Part shown: positions 17,514-25,761 of the stretch, piece after piece | How positions within the stretch are numbered: the stretch's first letter is position 1 | Layout: each line of letters begins with the position of its first letter | NCBI GenBank assembly: GCA_910579505.1 | Contig: CAJTTZ010000021.1 | Coordinates: 1 to 40,775 of the forward strand | Direction of reading: 5' to 3' | Length of the DNA: 40,775 nucleotides | Source of the DNA: an uncultured Lachnospiraceae bacterium | GTDB lineage: Bacteria; Bacillota; Clostridia; Lachnospirales; Lachnospiraceae | Program-made: the position numbers and the translations under genes | The notes under the pieces: model-generated | What the model saw: only the letters and a program-made list of their open reading frames with translations | The model's database searches: none | Told to the model about the DNA's origin: nothing

Positions 17514-17852
17514 ATGGATGACGGAAAAGTAATCTTAAAGAAAGTAATTATAGCGGATGTGGAAGAACCAGATACGGCGACACGGGAAAAAGAGCCGGCG
17601 CCGGTGTTGTCGGAAGATATCAAAATGCTTGTGACAAGCATGATCCATAAGGACGGAGGAGCTTTTGCAAGGGTATCTTTCCTGCGGGATGCCGACTGGG
17701 CGGAAGGGGTCGTGCCGGGTGGCCGGATTGAGAAGGCGGAAGGTTTCAGCGAGGAGGAGATTGAGAAGCTGGAAGCGTATCTTGCGGCAGAGCAGGAGAT
17801 GATTTTGCGGGAGGCGAAGGGGGTTAATCCCATACGAAACCTGTTTACCTAA
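17514..17852 (+). CDS. Hypothetical protein, 112 aa
   Basis: I do not recognise this family. The protein is soluble and acidic, with a beta-like opening (KVILKKVIIADVEE), a central stretch AFARVSFLRDADWAEGVVPGG and a long charged helix near the C-terminus (FSEEEIEKLEAYLAAEQEMI). ATG 17514 is preferred because GGTGAAGGA lies about 10 nt upstream; a GTG at 17496 is in frame but sits inside that Shine-Dalgarno. It is divergent from the response regulator and 68 bp before the MgtC-like gene, with which it may be co-transcribed. The composition looks genuinely coding. Confidence 0.72.
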   Translation: MDDGKVILKKVIIADVEEPDTATREKEPAPVLSEDIKMLVTSMIHKDGGAFARVSFLRDADWAEGVVPGGRIEKAEGFSEEEIEKLEAYLAAEQEMILREAKGVNPIRNLFT

Positions 17853-17920
17853 TTGTTCAGCTCACGCCCGTTCGCAAAACACGTCTGCGGCGCTTTTCTG
17901 CTGAATTGGAGGAGGTACAT

Positions 17921-18598
17921 ATGATATTCGGTGATTTTTCGGAGTGGACAGCACAAAATCTGATCATACGGATCATAGTGTCCATGATATTGGGCGGCAT
18001 TATCGGTCTGGACCGAGGAATGAAACATCGAGGTGCGGGCACGAAGACGATGACGGTGGTCTGTCTGGGAGCGACGCTTGTGATGCTGACGGAGCAGTAT
18101 ATCCAGATTCATTTTCCGGGGCTTGCCAACATGGACCGCATGGCCGCGCAGGTGATCAGCGGCGTGGGTTTTTTGGGCGTAGGGACAATTATCATATCCA
18201 ACCATCGTGTCAGAGGATTGACGACGGCGGCGACTCTCTGGGCAAGCGCCACCATCGGGCTGGCTGTGGGAATCGGGTTTGTGGAAGGCGGCGTGCTGAT
18301 TACGCTGGTAATGCTGTTCTGCCTGCATGCACTCCCCTTTGTGGAGCGCTTTGCCACCAGAAATTCCAGATACTGTAATGTAATTATTGATCTGGAGGAA
18401 AGCCGGTATCTGCACGTGATTATTCAGGATCTGAAAGCGGCTGACATTGCCGTGGATTCCATGGAAATCAGTACCTCCAAAATTGGGGACAGCGTGTCGG
18501 CCTATCTGATTTTACATACAAAAAGAGCTATTGAAAAGACTGAGATTTATGAGATTATCACAAAGTCGGACAAGGTGGAGTCGGTGGATTTTTTGTGA
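17921..18598 (+). CDS. MgtC/SapB family membrane protein
   Basis: A 225-residue protein with the MgtC signature: IIVSMILGGIIGLDRGMKHR near the N-terminus (Asp in GLDR is the conserved acid), GAGTKTMTVVCLGATLVM, and VISGVGFLGVGTIII. About five membrane helices occupy residues 10-140, followed by an ACT-like soluble C-terminal domain. In pathogens MgtC affects growth at low magnesium and interacts with the F1F0 ATP synthase; its role in commensals is unclear. GGAGGAGGT (17908-17916) fixes ATG 17921 over the longer TTG reading. Its stop lies 1 bp from that of the convergent exonuclease gene. Confidence 0.9.
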   Translation: MIFGDFSEWTAQNLIIRIIVSMILGGIIGLDRGMKHRGAGTKTMTVVCLGATLVMLTEQYIQIHFPGLANMDRMAAQVISGVGFLGVGTIIISNHRVRGLTTAATLWASATIGLAVGIGFVEGGVLITLVMLFCLHALPFVERFATRNSRYCNVIIDLEESRYLHVIIQDLKAADIAVDSMEISTSKIGDSVSAYLILHTKRAIEKTEIYEIITKSDKVESVDFL

Positions 18599-18599
18599 A

Positions 18600-19352
18600 T
18601 TATTTTATGAATAACCCCACCGGGCAATGGTCCGATCCCATCACCTCAGTGTATATGAAAGCGTCCTGCAATCTGTCTTTTAAAGATGCGGACGTGAGGA
18701 AGTAATCAATGCGCCACCCCGCGTTTTTTGCCCGCGCGCTGAAACGGTATGACCACCATGAATAGACGCCCTCCAGATCGGGATAAAAATAGCGGAAAGT
18801 GTCGATAAATCCTGCTTCTACAAGAGCCGTAAATTTTCCCCGCTCTTCATCCGTAAACCCGGCGTTTTTACGGTTGGATTTGGGATTCTTTAAGTCGATT
18901 TCCCGGTGCGCCACGTTGAGGTCGCCGCAGAAGATGACAGGTTTGGTCTCTTCCAGTTTTTTCAGATAGTAAAGAAAATCATCCTCCCATTTCATACGGT
19001 AATCCAGACGCGCCAGCTCATTCTGGGAATTGGGTGTATAGACGGTAACAAAATAGAAGTCGGGATATTCCAGCGTGATCACACGCCCTTCGTGGTCGTG
19101 CTCTTCCACACCGATTCCGTAAGTGACCTGCAAAGCCTCTTCTTTTGAAAAGATGGCGGTCCCGGAATAGCCTTTCTTTTCCGCGTAATTCCAGTATTGA
19201 TGGTAGCCCGGCAGTTCCAGATCAATCTGTCCCGCCTGCAGCTTGGTTTCCTGTAAGCAGAAAATATCCGCATCCGTTTCCTTAAAAAAATCCATAAAGC
19301 CTTTGCCCACGCAGGCTCTGAGTCCGTTCACATTCCATGAGATAAATTTCAT
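18600..19352 (-). CDS. xth: Exodeoxyribonuclease III / AP endonuclease
   Basis: A 250-residue enzyme of the exonuclease-endonuclease-phosphatase fold that acts at abasic sites and on 3' ends in base excision repair. Visible motifs are FISWNVNGLRA at the N-terminus, CLQETKL with the metal-binding Glu, YTPNS, FCGDLNVAH with the catalytic Asp/Asn pair, WWSYR and the terminal GSDHCPVGL with catalytic Asp-His. ATG 19352 is the family-typical start, with AAGG 6 nt upstream; the open frame to 19424 is not conserved-looking. The length matches the family norm. It is convergent with the MgtC-like gene. Confidence 0.95.
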   Translation of the reverse strand: MKFISWNVNGLRACVGKGFMDFFKETDADIFCLQETKLQAGQIDLELPGYHQYWNYAEKKGYSGTAIFSKEEALQVTYGIGVEEHDHEGRVITLEYPDFYFVTVYTPNSQNELARLDYRMKWEDDFLYYLKKLEETKPVIFCGDLNVAHREIDLKNPKSNRKNAGFTDEERGKFTALVEAGFIDTFRYFYPDLEGVYSWWSYRFSARAKNAGWRIDYFLTSASLKDRLQDAFIYTEVMGSDHCPVGLFIK

Positions 19353-19495
19353 AATTGGCCTTGTCCCTTTCTTTTGTATAATATTGGATAAAATTATTTT
19401 AATTCCATTTTCTGCTCTCTGCACCAGCTGATGTATGCTTCTCTGCCTAAACCACTGTCTGCATCATCACATAGATGAAAATTGTTTTCACTTAC

Positions 19496-20566
19496 TCATT
19501 CCGAATCACCATTTTTGTAAAATTTTGGAATTTCATTCCTTACAATCTCATCAGATAAAGTGCGCATACCATCCAGCCGTTTTTCATAATTTTCTGCGGT
19601 CAGTCGGTCCTCTCCTTTAGCCAGCTTATCATAAACCCAGTAATTGATGTCCTTGGAAAAGTGGATCATGTCCATGTATAGGTCTAAATTCGTAATGATC
19701 TCTTCTGCATCCTGGTAATAATAGATTTCTACGTTTTTGTATGCAAGCAGCGCTTTTACTGCCTGTTTTTCATTGTAAATCACCGAGTCCAGTTCTCCCG
19801 TCCGATAGGCATTGTCCCACCAGAGCATAGAGTAAGGGGAGAAAAAGAATTTAAATGTCGTATCCGGGTGCGTCTCCACCATTTTTGTCAAAAGGGCAAT
19901 ATTTTTTTCGAGAGCGTCTGCGGCTGCAGTTTCCGGCTGCATCTTCGCGACGGAAGGTTTTCTGGCGTACATGCCGGTTGCCATATCAGTGCCGAAATAT
20001 TTCCACTGCGCCCAGTTGTAGGAATCGCCCTCGTCATAATCCCCGATAAAGGAGAAAGCAAGCATATAGGGAAGTTTTTCCATCAACACATCCTTATTCA
20101 GCGTATACTGATAATCATTGAAATGGTTTTTGTCGTAGAGATACATCGGGCAGCCCGTGGAGACATAAGTGGGTTCGTCGCTTGCGGAGAGGGAGGAAGG
20201 ATCTATATTGTAAAAGACATAGTCCAGCTCGTGATTTTCGTAAGCGATATCCAGAAGTACCTTCAAATCCGCGGTGGCGCCGTAAGAACGGATCGCCTTG
20301 ATGGTCTGACAGTCGAAGCCCTGATCGAACCAGCCGTTGTTATAATTCTCACAGACGGAGGAGCCCACGATCAGCGCATTATAGTCAAAGTTTCTAAGCG
20401 TTCCCACGCACTGGTATTCCTTGTCTGTCAGCACGGCTTTCAAGCCGGGCAGCGGTTTGTGATACTGGTAAAAAGGATCAAAAAGCACAACCGCGCCGAT
20501 TACCGCTGCGAGGAGAAGAAGAGCTCTTATAAAAAAAGATTGGATAAATTTTTTGTGTGAGATCAT
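19496..20566 (-). CDS. SGNH/DHHW-like exported protein partnering an MBOAT acyltransferase
   Basis: A 356-residue protein with one N-terminal membrane anchor (about residues 13-32) and an extracytoplasmic domain. VGSSVCENYNN carries a Ser (69 or 70) placed like the SGNH/DltD nucleophile, and a late DMIHFSKDINYW offers the Asp-His pair. These features match the AlgX/DltD/DHHW type that transfers acyl groups to surface polysaccharides. The gene starts 11 bp after the MBOAT stop, with its AAAGG overlapping the end of that gene, so the two are translationally linked. The polymer and acyl group are unknown. Confidence 0.8.
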   Translation of the reverse strand: MISHKKFIQSFFIRALLLLAAVIGAVVLFDPFYQYHKPLPGLKAVLTDKEYQCVGTLRNFDYNALIVGSSVCENYNNGWFDQGFDCQTIKAIRSYGATADLKVLLDIAYENHELDYVFYNIDPSSLSASDEPTYVSTGCPMYLYDKNHFNDYQYTLNKDVLMEKLPYMLAFSFIGDYDEGDSYNWAQWKYFGTDMATGMYARKPSVAKMQPETAAADALEKNIALLTKMVETHPDTTFKFFFSPYSMLWWDNAYRTGELDSVIYNEKQAVKALLAYKNVEIYYYQDAEEIITNLDLYMDMIHFSKDINYWVYDKLAKGEDRLTAENYEKRLDGMRTLSDEIVRNEIPKFYKNGDSE

Positions 20567-20577
20567 GGGTTGCCTTT

Positions 20578-22173
20578 CTAAAAATTAAAGTAAAGGAATG
20601 TGCTCACCTGCGACAGGGAGATCACGCACCATATAAATAAAATGCAGATGCCCCAGCATCTGCCGGAGGTCAGTTCGTTGTGGGTTGCGCGCTCATAGGC
20701 GTTTTTGTGGAAAATCAGGTAAAATGCCAGTATAAACAGGGCAAACATAACAAACAGGTAGAGATAATTAACCGCGGCCGGAACCGCCAGCTCCAGCGCC
20801 TGCCTGAGCACATATATTTCCGAAATATCAAGCTGTGCGGCTATTTCAAACAGTTTTCCGTTAAAGCGCAGGGACAGAAGGTTTTTGAAAAGTTGTCCCG
20901 CTGCCAGCATGCTGCTGCTTCTAAAAAAGAAAAGCGAGAGATTAAAAAGTGTGAAAGTAACTACCCACCCAACAGGCGCAGGAATGTGAAAGCGGGAGGG
21001 ACGTTTTTCTTCCCGGCCGCGAATCCCAACAACTCCGAGATTATCCAATACGACCAACAGTCCCTGCATGGCGCCCCACGCCACATAGGTCCATGCCGCG
21101 CCGTGCCAGAGCCCGCTCAGCAAAAAGACAATAAACGTATTGAGCAGCATGCGCGCACGTCCTTTCCGGCTGCCGCCAAGCGGAATATACACATAAGTGA
21201 TAAAGAACCGCGACAGCGTAATATGCCACCGCTGCCAAAATTCCTTGATATTGCAGGAGCGATAGGGCGAATCGAAGTTTAGGGGCAGTTCCACATGGAA
21301 CATTCTGCCCAGACCGATTGCCATATCGGAATAGCCGCTGAAATCAAAATACAGTTCGAAACTGTAGGCGAGAATCACAAAAACAGTGGATACTGCGTCC
21401 AGTGAAAAAGTCTGCGCAAAGCCAAAGTTTGCCATCAGTCCAAACGTGTCCGCAAGCAGTACTTTTTTGGCAAGCCCCAGAACAAACAAATAAATGCCGC
21501 GCGCAAAGGAGGCGCTGTCGAAGCGGCGTCTTTGCGGGTCTTCAAACTGGGGAATGATCTCGCTGTGCAGCACGATAGGTCCGGCAATCAACTGTGGGAA
21601 AAATGTCACAAAGGTCAGATAGTTGATAAAATCGTAATGCCGGCATCTGCCGAGCGCCCGGTCAATAATATAGGACATCTGCTGAAAGGTAAAAAAGCTG
21701 ATACCGAGAGGCAGCAGGATGTGCTTCAAATTAAAATCCGCATGGAAGGCAAGGTTAATGTTTTCAATAAAGAAATCATAATACTTGAAATAAAATAAAA
21801 TGCCAAGATTTAAAATAATGCCCGCCAGAAGACCGATTTTACCGGGGACGGAAAGGGACACTTTGTCTGCCGAGGCGGTTTTTTGCTTTTTGCTGTCGGT
21901 GCCATGTACGGAATCAGGGTGTAGGGTATTTGCATTTGGAAGAAGACACCTTGTCTCCAATCGGGCCAACGCAAAGCTCAACAGGTAGTTCAGTCCGATA
22001 CTGCACAGAATAATGGCGAGATAACGGACATTAAAGTAAGCATAGAACCACAGCGACATAGCGGCCAGGAAAAGGCTTGCCAGCCTATATCGCCTGAGTT
22101 TGTTAAGCCCGTACCACCCGATTAGTGCAATGGGTAAAAATATGAAAATAAAAATATAGGAATTAAACAGCAT
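20578..22173 (-). CDS. MBOAT-family O-acyltransferase
   Basis: A 531-residue polytopic protein of the DltB/AlgI class, which moves acyl groups across the membrane for O-acylation of cell-surface polymers. The start MLFNSYIFIFIFLP is typical of the family. Conserved features include SYIIDRALG, the FWQRWHITLS motif, and GLWHGA with the catalytic His near residue 356. ATG 22173 is chosen over the longer frame to 22371, which lacks family-like sequence. With the SGNH-like gene directly downstream it makes a two-gene acylation module. A DUF4358 lipoprotein gene is divergent, a recurrent association in Lachnospiraceae from general knowledge. Confidence 0.93.
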   Translation of the reverse strand: MLFNSYIFIFIFLPIALIGWYGLNKLRRYRLASLFLAAMSLWFYAYFNVRYLAIILCSIGLNYLLSFALARLETRCLLPNANTLHPDSVHGTDSKKQKTASADKVSLSVPGKIGLLAGIILNLGILFYFKYYDFFIENINLAFHADFNLKHILLPLGISFFTFQQMSYIIDRALGRCRHYDFINYLTFVTFFPQLIAGPIVLHSEIIPQFEDPQRRRFDSASFARGIYLFVLGLAKKVLLADTFGLMANFGFAQTFSLDAVSTVFVILAYSFELYFDFSGYSDMAIGLGRMFHVELPLNFDSPYRSCNIKEFWQRWHITLSRFFITYVYIPLGGSRKGRARMLLNTFIVFLLSGLWHGAAWTYVAWGAMQGLLVVLDNLGVVGIRGREEKRPSRFHIPAPVGWVVTFTLFNLSLFFFRSSSMLAAGQLFKNLLSLRFNGKLFEIAAQLDISEIYVLRQALELAVPAAVNYLYLFVMFALFILAFYLIFHKNAYERATHNELTSGRCWGICILFIWCVISLSQVSTFLYFNF

Positions 22174-22260
22174 AAATTTCCGAAATTCCTCTCTGAAAAT
22201 ACATAAATTTGTAAATATAGGTAAAAAATAATAGTGCGAAGCAGGACAGTTCCTGTTTCT

Positions 22261-22273
22261 GCTATAGTATAGC
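22261..22273. promoter_or_regulatory. 13-bp palindrome between divergent acylation genes
   Basis: GCTATA-G-TATAGC is a perfect dyad in the 163-bp spacer between the MBOAT gene and the DUF4358 gene. It includes TATAGT, which could be a -10 box on the plus strand, though no good -35 box lies 17 nt upstream. A shared operator is possible. Confidence 0.35.
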
Positions 22274-22295
22274 AAATCCGGCTGAGGCTTACAAG

Positions 22296-22318
22296 TCGGG
22301 GCTTCGTTGTCGCCCCGA
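22296..22318 (+). other. Leader hairpin upstream of the DUF4358 lipoprotein gene
   Basis: TCGGGGC (22296-22302) pairs with GCCCCGA (22312-22318) around a 9-nt loop, ending 7 nt before the CGGAGG ribosome binding site. It may stabilise the transcript or tune translation; no T run follows, so it is not an intrinsic terminator. Confidence 0.4.
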
Positions 22319-22336
22319 AAGAAAACGGAGGACTTG

Positions 22337-22984
22337 ATGGAAAATAGTATATGTAAAATAAAGATATTCATGTTAATCTGCAGTCTTTTTCTTTTATGCG
22401 GCTGCGGGCAGGAGGAACTGGCGGAAGAGGATCTGGTAGACGGGCGGGAAGCGGTCAGGGAGCAGAGTACGGAGGAAGTGGAAGCGGGAAATTTTCCGCT
22501 TTTCTGGGATAGTGCGGGCGAGGGAGAGCGGCAGTTCTATACCTTGCCTGAGCTGGAGGAGGAAGTAAAAGAGCTCCTTGGTGACAACTACTGGCCGGAA
22601 GTCAATTTGTCGGCGGCAGAACTGGAAAGATTGACAGGAATTACAGAAGATATGTATGTAGATTTTCTGGCGGAGAGGCAAATGCTTGACGCGCACATAG
22701 ATACCATGATTATCATTCACGCAAAAGAGGATTATGTGGGGACAATTGAGCAGGCGATTGAAACATACCGAAGCAGCTTGATTGAGCAGAATAAAAGTTA
22801 TCCGCAAAATTTGAGTAAGGCAAGAGCATCCCGTATTGAGACAATCAATGATTATATCTGCTTTGTCCAGTTGGGGGCGGACACCACGCCCTTGGCGGAC
22901 CGCGGCAATGAAGCGGTGATGGCGCATTGTCTGGAGGAGAACGAAAAGGCATTATATGTACTGGAACAGGCAATTTTACAGTAA
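22337..22984 (+). CDS. DUF4358 domain lipoprotein
   Basis: A 215-residue exported lipoprotein. The signal sequence ends in the lipobox LCGC (Cys about residue 23), followed by an acidic linker. The C-terminal two thirds resemble DUF4358: LTGITEDMYVDFLAE, then MIIIHAKEDYVGTIEQAIE, then a segment ending DYICFVQLG. Function is unknown; such proteins recur beside MBOAT and SGNH/DHHW genes and may be an accessory of surface acylation. GGAGG lies 6 nt before ATG 22337, which rules out the earlier in-frame ATG 22307. A hairpin terminator follows the stop. Confidence 0.78.
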   Translation: MENSICKIKIFMLICSLFLLCGCGQEELAEEDLVDGREAVREQSTEEVEAGNFPLFWDSAGEGERQFYTLPELEEEVKELLGDNYWPEVNLSAAELERLTGITEDMYVDFLAERQMLDAHIDTMIIIHAKEDYVGTIEQAIETYRSSLIEQNKSYPQNLSKARASRIETINDYICFVQLGADTTPLADRGNEAVMAHCLEENEKALYVLEQAILQ

Positions 22985-23030
22985 ACAGGGGGCAGACTCG
23001 GCAGGGTTTGGAGCCTCCTGTTTGCGTTTT
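22983..23030 (+). terminator. Intrinsic terminator after the DUF4358 gene
   Basis: An 11-bp stem (22983-22993 with 23013-23023, one G-U pair) is followed within a few bases by TTTTT (23027-23031). It overlaps the stop codon of the lipoprotein gene. Confidence 0.7.
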
Positions 23031-23144
23031 TGCGCCCGCATGGTTCTTTTTTATTTTTCCTTTTTAAGTTATAATGTTCGTGAAAGCAATGAGCATTTCT
23101 GCAGCATAATGCGAGTGACGGGAAGGAACAGGGGGACAGTAGTT

Positions 23145-23609
23145 ATGGCAGTACAATATAGAAGATTGACAGAAAACGACCTGGACACTTTTATAGAAAT
23201 GAGAATCCGCCAGCTCCGGGAGGAAGGGGCGACCGAGGAAATTGATTTAAAGCCGGCTTTATTTGACTATTACAAACGGCATATGGCGGACGGTACGTTT
23301 GTGTCTTGGCTTGCCGTTGACGGGGAGAAAATCGTGGGCACAAGCGGGATGTCCTTTGTGGAAAAACCGCCGTATTTCAGTTGCCCAAGCGGAAAAATCG
23401 GTCTGCTTTCCAGCATGTATACTGCTGACGAATACCGCAGACAGGGGATCGCAAAAGCTTTGTTAACGCGTGTGGTGGAGGAAGCGAGAGAGTACGGCTG
23501 CGGCTGTGTACAGATTACCGCCTCGGATATGGGCGTATTGCTTTATACGGATTTCGGGTTTGTGAAGAACGGGAATTTTATGCAGTATAAGTGTGAAGGA
23601 AAACCCTAA
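23145..23609 (+). CDS. GNAT-family N-acetyltransferase
   Basis: A 154-residue acetyl-CoA-dependent transferase. The fold is seen as VQYRRLTENDLDTFIEMR at the N-terminus, GKIGLLSSMYTADEYRRQGI in the acetyl-CoA-binding motif A (RRQGIAKALL contains the pyrophosphate loop) and LLYTDFGFVKNGNFMQY at the C-terminus. The acceptor is unknown. A G-rich Shine-Dalgarno (GGGGGA) lies 9 nt before ATG 23145, so the longer open frame from 22956 is not the real start. Confidence 0.9.
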   Translation: MAVQYRRLTENDLDTFIEMRIRQLREEGATEEIDLKPALFDYYKRHMADGTFVSWLAVDGEKIVGTSGMSFVEKPPYFSCPSGKIGLLSSMYTADEYRRQGIAKALLTRVVEEAREYGCGCVQITASDMGVLLYTDFGFVKNGNFMQYKCEGKP

Positions 23610-23649
23610 GCTCGAAAGAACCTTGCTAAGTGTTTTCAAACTTCACACA

Positions 23650-23676
23650 AGAGAATGCCAGAGAACGGCATTCTCT
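23650..23676. repeat. Perfect 10-bp hairpin upstream of the hydrolase gene
   Basis: AGAGAATGCC (23650-23659) pairs exactly with GGCATTCTCT (23667-23676) around a 7-nt loop. It lies in the 105-bp gap between the GNAT and hydrolase genes. There is no T run, so an ordinary intrinsic terminator is not supported. Confidence 0.5.
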
Positions 23677-23714
23677 GCATGGGTGTTTGCGCCAGCTATG
23701 ATACGGAGGAAATC

Positions 23715-24422
23715 ATGGACATTTCGCTATATTATCAGGAACAGGGTGAGGGGGAGCCGCTTTTTCTCCTGCATGGAAACGGAGAGGACGGAACGTATTT
23801 TGTCAATCAGACGACTTATTTTTCTGACAGATACAGAGTGATTGCGGTGGACACGAGAGGGCATGGGAAGTCGCCCAGAGGAATGGCGCCGTTTACCATG
23901 GAACAGTTTGCCGTGGACTTACATAAACTGATGGACAGATTACAGATACAGAAGGCGGCTATACTGGGTTTTTCGGATGGGGCGAACATTGCCATGAAGT
24001 TTGCGTTAAAGTACCCGGACCGGGTGAAAGCGCTTATTTTAAACGGCGGAAATCTGGATACAAAGGGAGTCAAGAAGAGCATACAGATTCCAATAGAGAT
24101 TGGCTATCGGTTTGCGAAACTGTTTGCGGGAAAATCGGAAGAGGCGAAATCCCATATGGAGATTCTGGGCTTAATGGTGAATGAGCCGAATATCCGGCCC
24201 GAAGAACTGCGTGCGATTCAGGCGCCCACGCTTGTGGTCGCGGGAACGAGGGATATGATTAAGCAAAGCCATACGGAAACCATTGCGCAGAACATACCGA
24301 ATGCAAAACTCTCCATTATCCCGGGGGATCATTTTATTGCGAATAAGAAGCCGGAAGCGTTTAATAAAGCTGTGGAGGATTTTTTATGGACAAGCCTGAT
24401 GAAAAAGGACAAGTCCGTCTAG
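23715..24422 (+). CDS. Alpha/beta-fold hydrolase
   Basis: A 235-residue cytoplasmic hydrolase of the alpha/beta superfamily. The oxyanion-hole motif is LFLLHGNGEDG; the nucleophile elbow is GFSDGAN with the catalytic Ser near residue 95. The acid is in AGTRDMI and the base His in PGDHFI near the C-terminus. DTRGHGKS is the usual strand-4 motif. The substrate is unknown; the family includes esterases and lactonases. GGAGGAAATC precedes ATG 23715; the open frame from 23655 runs through the hairpin and is unlikely. It is followed by a possible 26-codon ORF and a terminator. Confidence 0.9.
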   Translation: MDISLYYQEQGEGEPLFLLHGNGEDGTYFVNQTTYFSDRYRVIAVDTRGHGKSPRGMAPFTMEQFAVDLHKLMDRLQIQKAAILGFSDGANIAMKFALKYPDRVKALILNGGNLDTKGVKKSIQIPIEIGYRFAKLFAGKSEEAKSHMEILGLMVNEPNIRPEELRAIQAPTLVVAGTRDMIKQSHTETIAQNIPNAKLSIIPGDHFIANKKPEAFNKAVEDFLWTSLMKKDKSV

Positions 24423-24431
24423 GAAGAAGAA

Positions 24432-24512
24432 ATGGCAAGGGTTATGTCTTCGTCCTATGATATTTCAGATAAAAAATATATAGAACGGATTTTAACATAC
24501 CTGAGGGGATAA
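24432..24512 (+). CDS. Possible 26-codon ORF or gene remnant
   Basis: A short frame with an AGGAAGAAGA Shine-Dalgarno-like stretch before ATG 24432 encodes 26 residues ending in KKYIERILTYLRG. It begins 9 bp after the hydrolase stop and its stop codon lies inside the following terminator stem. I recognise no family. It could be a small protein or the tail of a lost gene. Confidence 0.25.
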   Translation: MARVMSSSYDISDKKYIERILTYLRG

Positions 24513-24534
24513 ATTTATCTCCTCTGTATTTTTT
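24503..24534 (+). terminator. Intrinsic terminator before the glycan operon
   Basis: GAGGGGATAAA (24503-24513) pairs with TTTATCTCCTC (24514-24524) with one G-U pair, and a run of T residues follows (to about 24535). It separates the GNAT/hydrolase genes from the operon that starts at 24646. Confidence 0.8.
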
Positions 24535-24536
24535 TA

Positions 24537-24565
24537 ATGTCAAAATCCCCAATTATTGATATAAT
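24537..24565 (+). promoter_or_regulatory. Probable promoter of the 24.6-33.4 kb glycan operon
   Basis: A consensus TATAAT (24560-24565) has a partial -35 match, ATGTCA (24537-24542), 17 nt upstream. It starts just after the terminator and about 80 bp before the first gene, where an operon promoter is expected. Confidence 0.55.
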
Positions 24566-24645
24566 CTAAATAGTTTGACACAATGCGACACAGAGACGAA
24601 AGAAAGCGTCCGATTAAGGGCGCTTCAGAATGGAGAGAAAATCAT

Positions 24646-25725
24646 ATGCAGGGATTTATCCAGATTTCAAAATACGCCGGAATGCGGAACGACTTAGCGC
24701 AGGCGGGCGGCGGCAACACTTCCGTAAAACTGGACGATCAGGTTATGTTGGTGAAAAGCTCGGGGGTGCAGCTTGCGGACGTGAGTGAGAACAGCGGTTA
24801 TTCAAAGATTGATTACCGTCTGATTGTGGATTATTTTAAAGAAAATCTTTTGGCGGACGGGCAATCCACAGAGACCGCAGCGGAACAGACGGTCTTGACG
24901 GAGGATGCGGGGAACGCGCTTCTCACAAAGGCGCAGATGACGGGCGGGCGCGCTTCTATCGAGACGTTTCTCCATGCGGTGACGGGGAAGTACACGCTGC
25001 ACTCCCATCCTACGCTGGTAAATATTTTGACGGCCAGAAAAGACGGCAGGGAAATTCTGGAGGAGCTGTTTCCCGATGCGGTTTATGTGCCCTATCGGAA
25101 GCCGGGTGCGGCTCTTGCGGAAACATACTATAAAATATGCCAGGCGGCAGGGGAGCCGGAGATCATTTTTCTGGAGAGCCACGGGCTCGTGGTGAGCGGC
25201 GATATGGCCGAAAAAGTAATCAGCCGGACGGAAGAGGTACTGGAAAAGATCGCGGCGTATTTACAGGTTTCCTATGAGGCGTACCCTGGCGCGACAAAGC
25301 TCTGGCATGTCTTTGCGAAAATCACAGCTCTTGCGGACAGGATTGTTTACCTTTCCGAAAACCGCTTTTTGTCCCCGGAGACGGGAGATGGGAATGTGCT
25401 GAATGAAGGGACGTGGAATCATGCGTTTTGCCCGGACTGTGTGGTTTACGGGTCGAAAAAACCGCTGTTTCTGGCAGATGACTTCGGCGCGGTGGATATA
25501 ACCGCCTTTATAGAGAGAAACGGGATTCCGGCCATGGTCTGTTACAAGGGATTTTTTTATATTCTGGCGGAGAGCGTGAAGAAGGCGCAGGAGATCGAGA
25601 ACGTGATGAGTTTTGCGGCGCAGGTGCAGGCGGCAAACCGCCCCCATGAGATGCAGTATCTGAGTGAAGGGCAGCAGGACGCGCTCCTAAACTGGGATGC
25701 GGAAAAGTATCGCAGAAAACTGTAA
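24646..25725 (+). CDS. Class II aldolase/adducin family protein
   Basis: A 359-residue protein. The first 210 residues resemble class II aldolases and pentulose-phosphate 4-epimerases: GGGNTSVK (21-28) for phosphate binding, a probable catalytic Glu106, and zinc ligands His119, His121 (TLHSHPT) and His179 (LESHGLVV). The last 150 residues are an extension also seen in aldolases of the RhaD/YuxG type, here with FCPDCVVYG. The family cleaves or epimerises phosphorylated ketoses; the substrate is unknown. GGAGAG fixes ATG 24646. It begins an operon of nucleotidyltransferase, kinase, phosphatase and glycosyltransferase genes, so it may supply or reshape the sugar precursor. Confidence 0.85.
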   Translation: MQGFIQISKYAGMRNDLAQAGGGNTSVKLDDQVMLVKSSGVQLADVSENSGYSKIDYRLIVDYFKENLLADGQSTETAAEQTVLTEDAGNALLTKAQMTGGRASIETFLHAVTGKYTLHSHPTLVNILTARKDGREILEELFPDAVYVPYRKPGAALAETYYKICQAAGEPEIIFLESHGLVVSGDMAEKVISRTEEVLEKIAAYLQVSYEAYPGATKLWHVFAKITALADRIVYLSENRFLSPETGDGNVLNEGTWNHAFCPDCVVYGSKKPLFLADDFGAVDITAFIERNGIPAMVCYKGFFYILAESVKKAQEIENVMSFAAQVQAANRPHEMQYLSEGQQDALLNWDAEKYRRKL

Positions 25726-25761
25726 AATTAGTATGATTTTTAGGAACGGGGGGTGAGAAAT

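Noticed and set aside
17849..18415. 188-codon minus-strand frame opposite the MgtC-like gene
   Set aside because: The His- and Gln-rich translation is typical of an antisense shadow; MgtC motifs are on the plus strand.
19868..20560. 230-codon plus-strand frame opposite the SGNH-like gene
   Set aside because: It has no ribosome binding site or recognisable motif, and the minus strand has a clear coding gene with a partner.
20680..21282. 200-codon plus-strand frame opposite the MBOAT gene
   Set aside because: It lies antisense to well-conserved MBOAT sequence and its translation is low-complexity and basic.
24646..25725. Specific assignment as rhamnulose-1-phosphate or fuculose-phosphate aldolase
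   Set aside because: There is no rhamnose or fucose catabolic gene nearby; the context is biosynthetic, so only the family is named.
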